The notes: generated by a model from the sequence alone, not told the origin. A DNA stretch of 64,000 nt from Dromaius novaehollandiae (GCF_036370855.1 NC_088105.1:9057619-9121618); one strand, 5' to 3'. Shown: positions 1 through 44,066, counted from the first letter of the stretch. Translations and numbers: made by a program.

Positions 1-2779
1 GATGAAGCAGAGCCTGCCAGCTGCTTTCATCGGGGGCATTCGTCATGAGCGATCGCTTGGTATTCAGTGCTTGCTTTGAATCAAAAAATAAGTCTAACGA
101 TATTTACTTCCTGATGTTCAAAACCGGAACGGCGTCATGAATAAAAGTGTAGCTTTCTCGAAGGCTGTATCAGCACAGTAGTAAATGGTTTGCTCATTAA
201 TTCCCCAGGATAAACACATTAGTGACGGGCAGGCAGGCACTCCCAGCCTCTGCTTCCCCTAGCAAAGCCTTGCGTTGGGGATCAGCGTGGCAGACTGGCC
301 TCCGGAGGACGGCGATCCTGGTAGCCTGTGGTGCCTCAGGAAACGCAGGGTGCAAACGAAGTATTTGGGATATTTCTTGCTCTCTGACTGTCAGCGGTCC
401 TTTTTGGGCGAGGAGAGGATGCAGCTTTATTTTGCAATTCACTGTGTTTAACTTGAAAGCGTTTTTCACTGATGGTTGTAGTCACAGACAACCCCATTTG
501 AGACGCACTGTGATGGGCTGGACGGGTAGCAGAAACGGCTTGGAGCAGCTGCAGGCGATGCCACGCGGCCTCGGCAGCCCGCCTGCCCTGCTGCCGCCTT
601 CCCGGCTGCCTGCTTGAGTGCTTGCTCTGCAGATCGCTGCTTTGGAGGGACCTCCAAAACTCTCGAAAACACGTCGCGGCGGGACCTGCTTTCCTGGTCC
701 TTGATGCAGGTGCTGCAAGGCAGACGTCGTGTTGTGCAGAGAAGTGCTAAGTTGGGGCAGCGTGTGCAGTCGAGGTGGCCGAGTGCAGCCCTGCACGCGC
801 CTTGGCCTCTCCGGCTTCCCTGCAGCGAGCGTGCTGGGACCGTGTCCGCACAGACGTACATCCTTCCATCAGTGTAATTCAAGCTGAGAAACATCAGTGA
901 AGATACACATTAGTCAGCATCCAGATCAGGAGTTACGCTTCTTGCGATCGCTAGTTAGGACACGTCAGATTTACAAGCCCGCAATTAAGAGGACACATGA
1001 GAAGGACTCAGCCGACAAAACAACAGTGAGACGCCCCCGGCGCGGTCGCCAGCAGGGCGGTGTGCGGAGCCGCTGGCCGTCCCTCCAGCGGCAGGTATCC
1101 GCGCGTGGCCGCGGAGCCCGGCCCGCCGCACCCGCAGCCCGCGCGCCGAGGGCGAGCGCTCCTAGCATTAGGCTTTTAATGTTTGCTCCGAGGAACCCCC
1201 CCCCACGAAGCCGGGAAGCTGAAGAGGAGGGGTCCTCTGCAGCACGCCTGGAAGTCTGAGCGCGTTCGTGCGTGTCAGGTACGATCTCGTCAGCGGGGAC
1301 CGAAGAGCAGCCTTGGGGCTGGAGCTCCCTTCTGCCGCCCCATCGAAGCTATCCCTCCTGTGCGACGTGTTTGCAACAGCTTTGCAAGCCAGCGCCTTTG
1401 GAGAAAAACAGGAATTGGTAGTGAAAAGAAATGCATTACAGGTGCATTTCCAGTGAAAAATACCTTTCTTCCTCCTGCAAGGGTTAAGCGTGATCAGAAG
1501 CTGCTTTGGTCTCAAGGATTGTACCTCAAGTGCTGCATTTTTGTTTGCCATAAGCCTATTAAAGGCTCTCTGTTTCCTAGCAATCACATGTAATTCCCCC
1601 CCCTCCCCCCCCCCCCCAGTTAAGCGAAAGAGATGTTGGTTTTTAATCCTGCACACTACAGCTGTTGCTCAAGTTTCCTATTGAAATGCAAATCGCACCT
1701 GGTGCTGTTGATAGCCGGGCAATCTTTGATAAAGGTACTTCAGAAGCGCAGGGCAAAGAGGGAAGCAAGGTTGCTCTTCTGTTTGCTCTGGAAAGCGAGC
1801 GCGGAGCCGTGTGCTGCGGACGCCGCGAACCGGGCGTTTCTGCAAGGTCTGCAGCATCCAGCACGTGCTCTCATCGGGCACAAACGCACAGCTGAAGTGA
1901 TTTATACTCCTTGCGCAGGTATGATTTTCCACGCCGCTACCAGAGAGAGTGAAAACGTGGTGGATGAGTCTGAAGAGAAGCGCTAATTCAGTCAGGTGTT
2001 TTTGCTTGCTGAAATTTAGTTTTGTGAATTCTGATTTTTAATAAGCTTCCCGAACTTCTCCCCTTGCGCTGGCTTTCCCTCTGCGTCAGGCGGACGTTGG
2101 GATTCCTGCCTTGGCAAGGCAGACGGCGTCTGGACGGCTGCTGCGCTGCGCAGGGCTCCTAGGCGAGAGATAGCGTGTCGCTTTGTGATCAAAAGCAAAA
2201 CAGGCCTAGGTTCGTGTTAAAGACCTTCAGCCCTGGAAACGATCAGTTGGATAAACTGGTTTTATTTCGCTTGGAGAGGCACGAGCTCGTTCAAGGAGCA
2301 CTTTACAGTTTGCGTTGGTTCTGCGGGACTGTTTTGCCCTGTGTTACAAATGGAAGCAAAAGGATTTTTTGGGGTGTGAGGTGGTGACTTAATACCACCA
2401 CCAAAAGGCCTCTGACAGGTGCCAGACGCAAGTCAGGTCTGCGGAAAGGGAAGCGTGAGCGCTTCGCGGGAGGTTCGAGGGGAAGATTCGGAAACCTGTG
2501 GAAAATTGCAAGAACGCCCGGAAGAAATCCTCCGTACGCTGTTCTCTGCGAGCTTACAGAGCAAGCCAAAAGGAACAGTCCCCTGCAAAGGAAGACTCTG
2601 CCAACAAGAGTATCAGCTTTCTGCTATAAGCTGGATGTAAAGAATAACGCATTGCCAAAAAAGTTTGAGGCAAACAGAAATAACTCCGCTTCTGCTGTCA
2701 GGTGCTGACGGACATTTGTTTGCTTAATAATAATTTGCTTTGGCTGCTGCGTTTTCATCTGCAGCCTCGTGCTGGAATT
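1..2779. other. Flank or upstream RABGAP1L intron, no exon recognised
   Basis: In mammals the long RABGAP1L transcript runs across this position, so this is probably intronic for that isoform. Many short open frames occur on both strands, but none has a recognisable domain or paired splice signals. CpG is frequent at 1000-1200 (GC-rich patch) and a C-rich tract lies at 1596-1617. Confidence 0.5.
1596..1617 (+). repeat. Homopolymeric C tract (one T interruption)
   Basis: There are 21 C residues in 22 positions, interrupted by a T at 1604. The tract is capable of i-motif or G-quadruplex type structure and is likely length-variable or error-prone in sequencing. Confidence 0.9.
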
Positions 2780-2993
2780 TCACCTTCTCCCCAGGACTTC
2801 TTCAAGCTTCGGCAGGTGCCGGGGCCCCGTCGCCCGGTGAGAGCGCGAGCAGGTGTTTCGTACGCGCTTGCCGCAGGGAGACGGGGCAGCCCTGGGGAGG
2901 GAAATACCTGCGGGAGCTGCGCCGCCGGCTCACGCTTTCCCGTGACGCTCCTTCCTCATCGGCGTCTGCAGGTGGGTGTGAGCTGCCGGCAGC

Positions 2994-3033
2994 GCGGCAC
3001 GGCGCGGCACGGCACGGCACGGCACGGCGCGGT
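2994..3033 (+). repeat. (CGGCA/CGGCG)n pentamer tandem repeat in the promoter
   Basis: About eight tandem copies of a five-base unit (CGGCA with CGGCG variants) lie 64-103 bases before the RABGAP1L short-form start codon. They fall in the probable 5'UTR or core promoter. Confidence 0.85.
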
Positions 3034-3096
3034 GAGGAGCCGCACGCCAGCGCCCTGCGACCCCGCGCTCGCTGCTGACGCCAGTCCGCCGACAAG

Positions 3097-34144
<31,048 letters not shown>

Positions 34145-34313
34145 TTCCAGCCAGACCCCTGATACAAGAGCACAAAGAACAACATAAACAAACCCTGGAG
34201 GATTCTTCCAGTGGTCTCTCCTCTTGGGGAACGGACAAAAGGCAGGAGTGCAGGCTTGAAGTGAAATTCTTCGGTGTTTTTCATTCATTCTGATGTGACC
34301 CTTTTCAAAGGGG

Positions 34314-34319
34314 AATAAA
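34314..34319 (+). terminator. RABGAP1L: Proximal polyadenylation signal AATAAA
   Basis: The hexamer lies 170 bases after the stop codon and is followed by T/G-rich sequence (TCCTGTTTTATGTTG). It is a plausible short-3'UTR site. Confidence 0.55.
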
Positions 34320-35034
34320 GAAAATCCTGTTTTATGTTGAATTCCTGTTTCCCAGCTGCCTTGCTGAAAGCCACGTTCTGATACCTTCATACTTTTACAA
34401 TTTATTTTATATGACTAGATGTTAAAATGAATAAATAATTCAAAACTAGGTCTTTAATACATGACTAATTATTCAGAATTATTTTTATCTTGCATAAAAG
34501 GTTTTTTCTTCTTCTGGAGGAAGAGAGAGAATGGAGAATGTAAAGTACTGAAGCATAATCTCTTCACAGAAAGCACAGTGTAATAAGTACTAGTGTGTGT
34601 GTGGGTGTCAAGAATAACTCATGCCCTAGGACCATCTCAGAATTTTATTGCTGTGACTGTGTCCTGCAGAGAAGCACTTTTTGTAAAGCTTAGGCCATAG
34701 CAAAGATAGTCTTGTGCTCTCTTGGCACAATTGTTTGAGCTTCCCTGATAATTTCATAGTTTCAATTGTTTTTTTTCCTTCAGAAATGCAAGTAGTGCAA
34801 TTCTTTGTAGCACTGAGTAGCACTGCTATTTAAACGTTATTTACAGCTGAACTGGAATTTAACATAAAATTATCTAGTTCCTTTTTTTTTATTTCATTTT
34901 ATACAAATTCCAAGATATAATTCCTTCCACTGGGAGAAAGGGAAAACTATTCAACATTTATTTGATTTTTTTTTTTTTTTGCCAAGAAGCAAGTGCAGAC
35001 CTTGTATACATTTGACTTTTTGTGAATCCTGTGC

Positions 35035-35040
35035 AATAAA
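35035..35040 (+). terminator. RABGAP1L: Polyadenylation signal AATAAA
   Basis: The context is CTGTGCAATAAAGGG with TTTTTGTGAATC upstream, a common arrangement for a used site. Confidence 0.5.
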
Positions 35041-35617
35041 GGGTAGGTTTTATGAATAAAATTAATGACAAAGTTTCCCTGGGTCTATATTCAAGTTTTG
35101 AATTTGACACAGAAATGAGGTATTAAATTTAAAAAAAAAAGTTTTTTGCTGCACTGGTGAATAAAACATCACAGAAACAAGATCTGCTTGCTATAAGTGT
35201 TTGGTTAGGAAATGCCACGTTGGTGTGTTACTTATTTTTATAAATACAAAAATTTTCAAATGGAATATTACACCTAGACTTTTCCCATGGGATAGATTTC
35301 TCTGATGATTCCCAAATCTGTCTGATTGTTTTGTATCTCTAAAGTAAGAAAATTCAAAAGCATTTGTTTTGACTTAACGAAGAGTGTTTATAGAAATACT
35401 TATTTCACGGAAAATTAAACTATTGCTTGAACTGATCGGAATATTTTTTTAATCATATCCGACATGTCTGTAAGAAGGTCTTGCAGGTAAATATCATTGC
35501 TGGACAAAAGGTTGTGCATTAATTTTTCCATTTACAAAGTTGTTCCAGGGACATTACTTCTGTTCTTTTTCTTTTTTTTTTAATTCTAAGGAATGCCATA
35601 TCTTGTCAGTTTTGTAC

Positions 35618-35623
35618 AATAAA
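35618..35623 (+). terminator. RABGAP1L: Distal polyadenylation signal AATAAA
   Basis: A TGTA element directly precedes the hexamer (TTTGTACAATAAAAA) and a GT-rich stretch (CTTGTGCTTTATTGTC) follows within about 20 bases, the classic three-part poly(A) site. Confidence 0.6.
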
Positions 35624-35660
35624 AATTAATGATACTCATCTTGTGCTTTATTGTCAAGCA

Positions 35661-38600
35661 TAATTGTGAATTTTTTTAAACAGGGTAGTACAAATTTAAG
35701 GTTTGTGTGTGCCAAATGGATCATTCTGAAAGGCAGTCAGCTGTTTGAAGTAGAGATCAAAATATAATCACTATTCTGACACAGCTATCCTGCAACTTGA
35801 CAATGCAGATTCTATCTTCTAAGAGTAAGGAGTTAAAATTCCTAGTCTTTATAAACTTGCTTGCAAGAACAGTGATTATATGCAAAAAGCAGAAGGATTT
35901 TGTTTTGCAACTAAAACAAAGATCTCTTTCCTTCTCAAGTCAATTTCTCGCTAATAATATTTGCGTAAATGTTTCCATTATGTGGAATGTTGCATTATTA
36001 TTTCACTTATCAGTACCATTTCACCCTTGAAATAAACTATGTAATAAAGTGGAAGTGACATTTAAGAATACCTGGTCAACCTTTGATTGTTATATTTGAG
36101 AGTACTGTGTTGATGTGTGACACTGATGGTTTGACAAGTGTCCATATTTCTCATTTTATTTAACTTAAATCATACTCACAAGTTGATTTAAAACTTTGAT
36201 TGGAAAAATGCAGTAATAATCAATGATTAAGACTACGATTCCCTTAGCAGCTGAGCCAAGGTAACAACTCACTGCTGCTGAAAGATCTTACCTCTTCCAG
36301 TCCCTGTTGTACAGTCCTGTCCCTCCCTTGTTCTGGCCCATACTAGAGATGATTAAAAAAAAAAAAAAAGTGGGTGGATTTTTGTTCTTTTTTGGCTAAT
36401 AAGCTTTTTGCCAAGTTAGTGAGTTAACTTATCTCAAAGGGTGCGATGAGTACAAGAGATTGAGGGGAAAATGGGAGCAGGACTTCCCCAGTTCTTCAAA
36501 AAGGAGCTGTTAAGTAAGCTCACTGTGTCTCATGGAATCGTAGCTTTGACATGACATCTTCTTTCTCAGTGTAGCAGCTCTCTGACTTTAGAAGTTTCTG
36601 TGACAAAAACATAGTTGCTTCCTGCTAGCCATGATGTGTCCGAACACATGTAGGAGTGGAAGCTAGCTTTCCTTGTGCCTCACACATCAGCAAAATAAGC
36701 TTCAGAGGGCAATGGCTGAATTACCTGTCTTGGCAATAACAAAGGCAGTAAATAATTTTCACCTTTCATCTGTAGCTGCCAGGTAGTGTTTGTAGTGGAG
36801 GCATTTGTAAAAGTAATATTTATATTTGGAAACTGAGTCGTCATAAAATTACTGAAAGAATAAGCAAAATAACTCTATGGCATTTCTAAAATAATTTTCT
36901 AGATGAATAAGAATAGTTCAGAGACTCAGAAAGTAGCAAGACTGCAGGATTAAAACAGGCAACCTAAAGTTCTACCTGAAGTTCTACCTGTTGACTGTAC
37001 ATACTATTATGATACTAAGTTTCCTATGAGATCAATATTTGGGTTTTAATTAGCCCTTTCAGCTGTGGATAACAGCGCTAAGTACCGTCTGGAAATACAC
37101 ACATATCCCAGAGTGACTGATCTGTCTAGAATAGCTGGCTCTGTGTTCTTTTAGATTTTCAGTAGGAAACTTCATTAAATCAAAGTCTAACTGAAACTGC
37201 TATGTTCATGTGGCACTGGAATAACTAACATAGCTCTCGAGCCTGGAGTGATTAATTTTTTTTTTAATCTGAGTCAGTATCAAACTATGTGTCCACATCA
37301 AACTTATATTAAAAGTAAATTGATTTTTATATATATATAAACTAATATTTAAACAATTTATATATGAGTTTATATTAATATAAATCTTAACTACATCTTG
37401 TTTTTTACTTTTATTAAGAATGCATACTTTTGAAATAAGGCCTTTACTTTGATTAGGTGCAAACTTCCAAAGAGTATTTTTAGTACAACTGTTGATTCTG
37501 TTGGATTCTAATCTGTTCCTGAGATGCCCAATATGGAAAGAATCTTTTTTTCCACTTTAAGAAGTTGTTTTTATTTTGACTGTAACACTTTACAGGATAA
37601 ATAAAGCAAGGTTGATTTAGTTATATGGTAGATCTGTGAACTAGTCTTGTATTATCTTTGTGAATCAAACATGGTACTCTAAAATAATAGTGCTTACTTC
37701 ACTTAATTTAACATTATAAATTTATCCAGATTTTAAAAATTAAAACTGAGAAAATAAAAAATATCACTGCCTGGCTTTAATCCAAGAAACTGTAAATTCC
37801 CTGAGGTTCATATGCATTAATGTCTAGTGAAATCAGTATCTGGAAAGGTGGTCAGCCATGTAATCAGTACTGCCAGCTGACAAACATACCCTTGCTCTGC
37901 CCATTAGTTAGTTTATTCTCCAATTTGCTACAGCTAAATTAGTTACATATTAGATAAGCAGTTTTTTTCCTGTTGGAAGTTTGAAAGGACATTTTGTTTG
38001 GCCCTTGAAATTTCTTTTAAGGTAGATACTTTTCACCTGTGCCATTGTGTTAAAACAAAGTAAAAACAGACGTTTACAAAGGGAGAGGGGGATGGAGAAA
38101 AAGCTGGTAGGTTTCTTTTGTCATTAGGAAAAGAAAGTCAAGCACAGCAAAATTCAGATGTGTTGACAAAGCATAAGGTATCCCATTCACTTCAGAGTCA
38201 GGATGTCACTCAACTAAATAGGGCAATTATGTTAGGAGTAATAATAATGTAACTTTACTGAAACTAAAGTATCAAGACTTACAAACTACATAAGAAAGTC
38301 AATGTTTTCCACAGTTCTCCGCAGGAAACTGGTACGACTGAGTTCCCTTCCTTATACTAAGTAGTTGCATTGAAATCCATGAAACTACTCATATGTGGGA
38401 GAACTATACCTCTTACTTTGATTATTAAACTGTTAGACTCAGGGATATTTGGCACACTTCTGCATAATCTAATAAGCCTGAAAACCTTTGGCATTGAAAA
38501 CAGGAATGCGCTTGTCTTATATAATGCGGGTTTTTTTCCAACTGCTAGAGAGAAAATTTTAATGCAAGTCATTTTCAGAATGTGAAGATCAGGGCAGAGA

Positions 38601-41600
38601 TTTTTATGTGAAGACTAAATGACTGTTCTCCTCGTTGACAAGCAACCATCCATTAGAGCTACCCTGCTAAATGGGCTGTTGTAGAAGCAGCTGGCTTCAC
38701 AAGACATGTAACACTGTGTATATCCAGGGCTGTGAGTATACACAGAACCAGACATTGCTTTTTTCTGGCAAACACAAAGGCTTGAACTAAATTCTTCTAC
38801 TGTCTATTATGCTAATATCCTACTGGGAGCTGTCCCATTACCTCCTTCCAAATAATACTAAAGAGAGACACAATGAAGCACTGATTTTTGGACCTTTGAG
38901 TTAGAACAGATATACATCACAGCACCCTTTAAAACTGAGTTAATTTGCAGATGGCATTTAGAGAAATTCAAAGAATTTGGAACTGGATCACTAACTCTCA
39001 GCATTGACCAAGAGCCTATCTTTCCCAGCTCAGAAGTCTACATAATTTATTTCAGGATCATGACTTAACACATACAGTTTTCTCCTCCAGGAATACAGGG
39101 CTCTCCGTTTCCTCTGCATTTCCACTGCTTTGCTACTGAATGTATTTCATGCTATTTTTTACCTTAAAAAGAAAAGGTAGAAAGTTAGAACATTACTTCC
39201 TCTTATTTTCTTATTCAGTGGGACTTGCTTTTATTTAACCTGTAAAGGAATATATATGTATCTTTGGAAAACTATATCTTATATATAGAATAATATATAG
39301 GAAACTGAATAACAAGGGGATAAATACATCAAAAGGATTTGGTATCATAAGGTTCATTTGTGATTTGATACCACGAGAATCCTGGGCTGTACTAATTTCC
39401 TTTCAGTTTCTCTTATTTTTGTATTTTATATAATACATGGATGCTACTACCAATGCAAACAAGAGCAGATGTTCTCAGACTTTTCTCCAGATCCCAATTC
39501 CCTCCTTCTAGTAATTCCCAGGGCTGCCTTGGTACAGCTACCATTTTCAGAAGCTGTACCAGGAGTTCTCTTGGAACGTGTTGGTCTCATGCAAGAAGAC
39601 TCCTTATGGCTTGTTCAAACAGTGAAAAGATGGTGAATGAGAGCAGAAATGGATCTAAGCCCATACAGTTTGGAGTCAGATCCTTCCCCTTCTGTAATTC
39701 AAGGTTGATTCACTTCACAACACTGAAAATAAAGACCAGCTTCAAAGCTGTGATCCACAGTGACATTTTCCAGGTTTGGGGTTATTCAGGCAAAGTTTGT
39801 TATCTGGGCACGTCCCTAGTTCATAAAAATACACTTTGCTAAAGGGTAAGGAAAATAGAGGATCATTGTGGTATGAGCCCTTGAACTGAGAACAATCCAA
39901 TACTGCCAGTTCTTGTGCCACAAATCCATGTATTATATAAAGTATAATATGGACATATAAGTGTAATGCTTGTTATTAAAAGTGCAATTTAATGTACATG
40001 GTCACAACAAATGTTTACTTTTTTAATTGTTACAGAATTGTTTGGATCAGTACCTTGTTATCATTGTGTGAATGATGCCTTGTAAAATAAATGGAAATGC
40101 AAACAAAATGGGAATAAGGTGCTTATTTTCATAAGCCGCTTGCTTGAGAAACAGTTTAAATGTGTCTGTAGTAATAAATAATTACTGTATCAGTTCTTCA
40201 GACACAGTTTACTCAAGTTGGTTATTTTCAAGCAGTACTACTGTACTAAAACACAGTGATTTAGCAGCCTAGCCATCCAAAATGTGCGTGTTACATAGCT
40301 AATTTCAAACTGCTGGTATCATGTCCTTGTTCACAAGAAGCAACCCGTTCCACAAGAATCTGACAGACATTGTGTTGGAGAGCTATAGGTCATGTGGGTC
40401 CTCTTTTCCAAATGTTAGCCTGAAGTTTACATCACAGAGCACATACTGATCAATACGCTGTTCCTGAAGGTTCTTGATATAAAAGATGGGGAAATAAGAG
40501 CTGTTCTTAAGGACTTGACGCTTCAGTGGAAGTACACAAGAGAAACAGGCAAGCGAGCCATGATACGTCTAGAGGAAGAGAAGGATCAGGGAGCAGAAGG
40601 TACCAGCAAGAAACAGGAAACATTTATACCAGAGAAGCATGGCCAGGCAAGAACAGGACAGAATAAAAGTTACAGTACTCATTAAAGCTAGCAATTAGAT
40701 GTATTCAAATGCTTTATAAAATCATTTTTTCCATGTGACCAATTGATCTAGTTGTTACAGGGATTTTTTTTTCTATTTAGATGAACAGCCACTGCTGCCT
40801 GCGTAACTGGAAAAGCACACAGCACTTGAGAGGAAGATATCAAGGCATAAGGGTAGAAACGCTGAAGATAAATATTTGTAACTAATTAGTTCACCAGACA
40901 AGACATTGCTTTTAATTAACTTCCACATCACTATCCAAAGACTGTTTGCCATCAGTTTCAATCAGCACCTACACACAGAAGGAACAGCTACTACAGGCTA
41001 GCTAAGGAGGCCACATCCTTTCAAAGCCCTTGCAGATGCTTTTTTTCTGTCCCTAGAGCCGATGACTACTGAAAAACAATATACTTAACAGTGTTCTGCC
41101 ATCCAGAGAGACTAGATCAGGGTCTTTCAGTTGAGTTTGAATATTCCCACCAATCCTTAGCTAGCTTCTTTTTCCCCTTCCTGACTCAGGGACCGTTCTG
41201 ATTCTTCTCTCTTGTGAGAGGGCCTGCCACTTGGCGACTTGCAAAAATGCACACAGAAAACTGGGCTTTGTCAGGCTTTCTTTTCTTTCCAACTTGGGGG
41301 GGGGGGGGGGTGCAGCATCCACATGCTACTGCAGCTTCATGCAAAGAGCTGTGTGGAACACATTTTTACATTAGAAAAGAGAGAAACTCTTCCACTTGTA
41401 AGCTGCCACTCTGTGGGAGTGCCATGGGCACTGAAAGGCTCCTGATTCAAGCATACAAAATAAGCACTGGTTTTCAAAATGTCTAACGAATGAATTGCAG
41501 GCTCGCACATGCACTTACGTACTAGTGGAACACATCATGTTTCCTCCTCTATCCAGAAATTAAATTATAAAGCAATACCAATTTAAATTCTACAGCTATC

Positions 41601-43399
41601 AGTGTCCTAATGCAAGACCACAATCGGGAGTGGAAAAACTCAAAAGATGAGCGGTTAAGGAAACATCACAGGAAAGTTTCTTCTTGTCTCAGTGGCTGCT
41701 CAGCAGAAAGATCATAAGGAAACAATTCCTGAATATGCAGCTGCTCTCAACAAATTAAATAACCATGCCACAGAAGTAAATTCCAATTGACCATACTGTA
41801 ATTTCCAGATAAAAATCAACTAGTCCAGCTTCAAATGCTATTGCTAAAGATCTACAGGATGAAGCTCAGTGCTGCGAAAATTAAACATAACTACAGAGTT
41901 AGTTATGCAGATTTTTCCTGACAGCTTCTCAGCTACAGATCTTGAAACACTGGGCCAGAGGGGTGTGAGCAAGATTTCGGTAAATGCTATTACAGCTGCA
42001 TTGTGCAATACAGCCTCGCAAGTCCTTGGCTTCAGATTTTCTATGAATCTGTTACCTTAATCTGATCTAATGTCCTCCCCTGCCCTTGCCAGTTCCCCTG
42101 CAAAAAACTCTTTAAAGATTATTTATGTTCACTTTAGAAGCGGGGAGAGAAAAAAAACTAAGCCCATCAATTGGAGAGTGAGCTGGCATTCCTCAACTCA
42201 GTAAATTAAATGTTTTAATTGGCAACCTATCCTATAGAGAAAGCTACTTTTTCAACACTGAGTGGTTGTATACTCCTTTGTGTTCCAATTTTTATGAGGA
42301 TATTTGGAGGCAAAAGTTGACTCTTCCACTTATCTATGTACAGAAGGATTTCCATCAGCTTTTTTTTTTGGGGGGGGGGGTTGGGGGGAAATTTTAATGC
42401 TTACTGGGACCCAGGAATACAGAAGTTTGGTTTTTTTTTTTTTTTAGCTGATATAGTAAAGGTAGTGAGAAACACCTTGCAATACTCTGTGGAGCAACTG
42501 CAACTGAGGTTTTAATACCCAGGAAGGTCATTTCAACTCTTCTCTAAAGGCATAAGCATTGACTCTATACTGCAATTGAAGCAGTTTGCAATTTGTGGAT
42601 GCCTCTTAATCAGAACGAAATGACTAAGCCTCACCAAAAAATTTCTGGCTTCCAACTACTTCCCAGGGTGACAGGGGTTGACAGCTTATGTCTCACTGAT
42701 AATTTTTGACTCTGTAAACTCAGGATGAATTTAAGCATTTTTTTTTCAGAAAAGGACTCATAGCTGGTGATTTCTGTTTTGAAAACCTCAACATAAAGTT
42801 GCACAGTATTTCCAGAAGAAAGACTTAACTACTTAAGGGGAAAAAAAAAAAAAACTATCCAAAGTGTTTCAGTTCCAGACTCAGCATCTGTCAGCTCCTT
42901 ATTCCTAAAGGTGCACAAGGCAACTTCTGCCATTTACAAGAACATGCAAGCTTTCCAACCTTTGAGGCACTGCAAATTGATGAAACTCACTTATTACAAA
43001 GGCTGCGTAAGTTTTAGGCTACTTTATTTTTTCAGAGTACCCTATTGTCAAATGTTGGCCTGAATTGGGATAAGTCAGAGAGAGAGAGATGAGCTGATGC
43101 TGTTGCCACTATATTGGCATGGAGCTGACCTGTCTGTTGATACTTTTAAGTTTTATGCAAACAGTGCTCTGGGGCTCAGTTTAACTGGACTGATCCCTTT
43201 ATATGCCCACTGCTAACACAGCCCAGCTACCAAATAGTACACTGGTGTTTAATAAAAAAAAGTGTTTAATATAAAACCTCACCAACTTGAATTAGAGCCC
43301 AACAAGAACATCAGGCAAGAGTATGAAAGCTTTACTGACACTTAAAGGGGTTCTGGCACACCAGCATGTGGGGTAATTTTCTGTACGTGAAAGATTTCC
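35661..43399. other. AT-rich intergenic spacer between RABGAP1L and CACYBP
   Basis: No gene was recognised. There are further AATAAA hexamers at 36031 and 36043, and one at 40086 in 3'UTR-like context (CCTTGTAAAATAAATGG), so a very long RABGAP1L 3'UTR cannot be excluded. Low-complexity stretches include A14 near 36357, an AT-rich palindromic patch at 37321-37386, G15 at 41296-41310, and T/G runs at 42361-42387. Confidence 0.55.
41296..41310 (+). repeat. Homopolymeric G tract (15 G)
   Basis: This is a run of 15 G bases followed by TGCAGC. A second G run lies at 42370-42380 after nine T. Confidence 0.9.
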
Positions 43400-43991
43400 T
43401 TACCTACAGCAGGGTTACAAGGAAGATTTCAACACTCAGAAACAGCGTATTTAGGCAGGCTGTTTATGGCCCTCTTTCCCAATTACAGTAATCACAGACG
43501 GGAGGGAGAAATCCTGGTGTCTAGACACAGACTCGCCGGGGCCTCACCCGGCCCGGCCCGGCCGCGTGCCCAGCCGGCAGAGGCACACGGAGGACCGCGG
43601 CCCGATAGCTCAGCCCGCCGTGACCTCTGGCCGGCTGCAGGTTGCCTGTCCCAGGGCCGCAGCGCCAGGCGACGCCGCCCCGGCCCCAGCTTCGCGGGCG
43701 GGAGCGCGCCGCCCTCCTCCCCAACATGGCGGCGCGCCCTCACCCGGCCGCTAACGGTCGCGCCAGCACGGCCCCTCCCCCGCACGGCGCGCACGCGCGG
43801 CCCCAGCCCCCCCCGACGCGCTGCGTGTCTCCATGGCAGCGCCCGCAGGCGACTGACAGGCGCCAAGGCAGCCGCGCCTCTCGCCTTCCGGCGAGCAGGC
43901 GGAAGCGGCGGGGGCGGTGACGCCGACGCCACTTCCGACGCGTGAGCGCGGTGCCGGGGGAGGGGGCGTGGCGCAGCGCGGCGGGAGGCCG

Positions 43992-44006
43992 GGAAGGTTC
44001 CAGAGG
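43992..44006 (+). promoter_or_regulatory. CACYBP: Candidate heat-shock element (HSF1-type)
   Basis: Three alternating five-base units gGAAg-gTTCc-aGAgg lie 61-75 bases before the start codon. The first two match nGAAnnTTCn exactly; the third has GAG instead of GAA. CACYBP is reported as a heat-inducible HSF1 target in mammals, which fits. Confidence 0.5.
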
Positions 44007-44066
44007 GGCTGCTGGGAGCCGCCGCCGGGGCAGCAGCGCGAGCACGCGCCGGGCACGCGCCGCGCC

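Larger units (their letters stand above)
34145..35660 (+). other. RABGAP1L: RABGAP1L 3'UTR (likely extent)
   Basis: The sequence after the TAG is AT-rich and non-coding, with AATAAA hexamers at 34314, 34430, 35035 and 35618. The end near 35.65 kb is inferred from the best-looking signal; longer forms are possible. Confidence 0.6.

Noticed and set aside
37321-37386. AT-rich palindrome-like patch
   Set aside because: The pairing is imperfect and made only of TA-type sequence, expected by chance in this AT-rich spacer.
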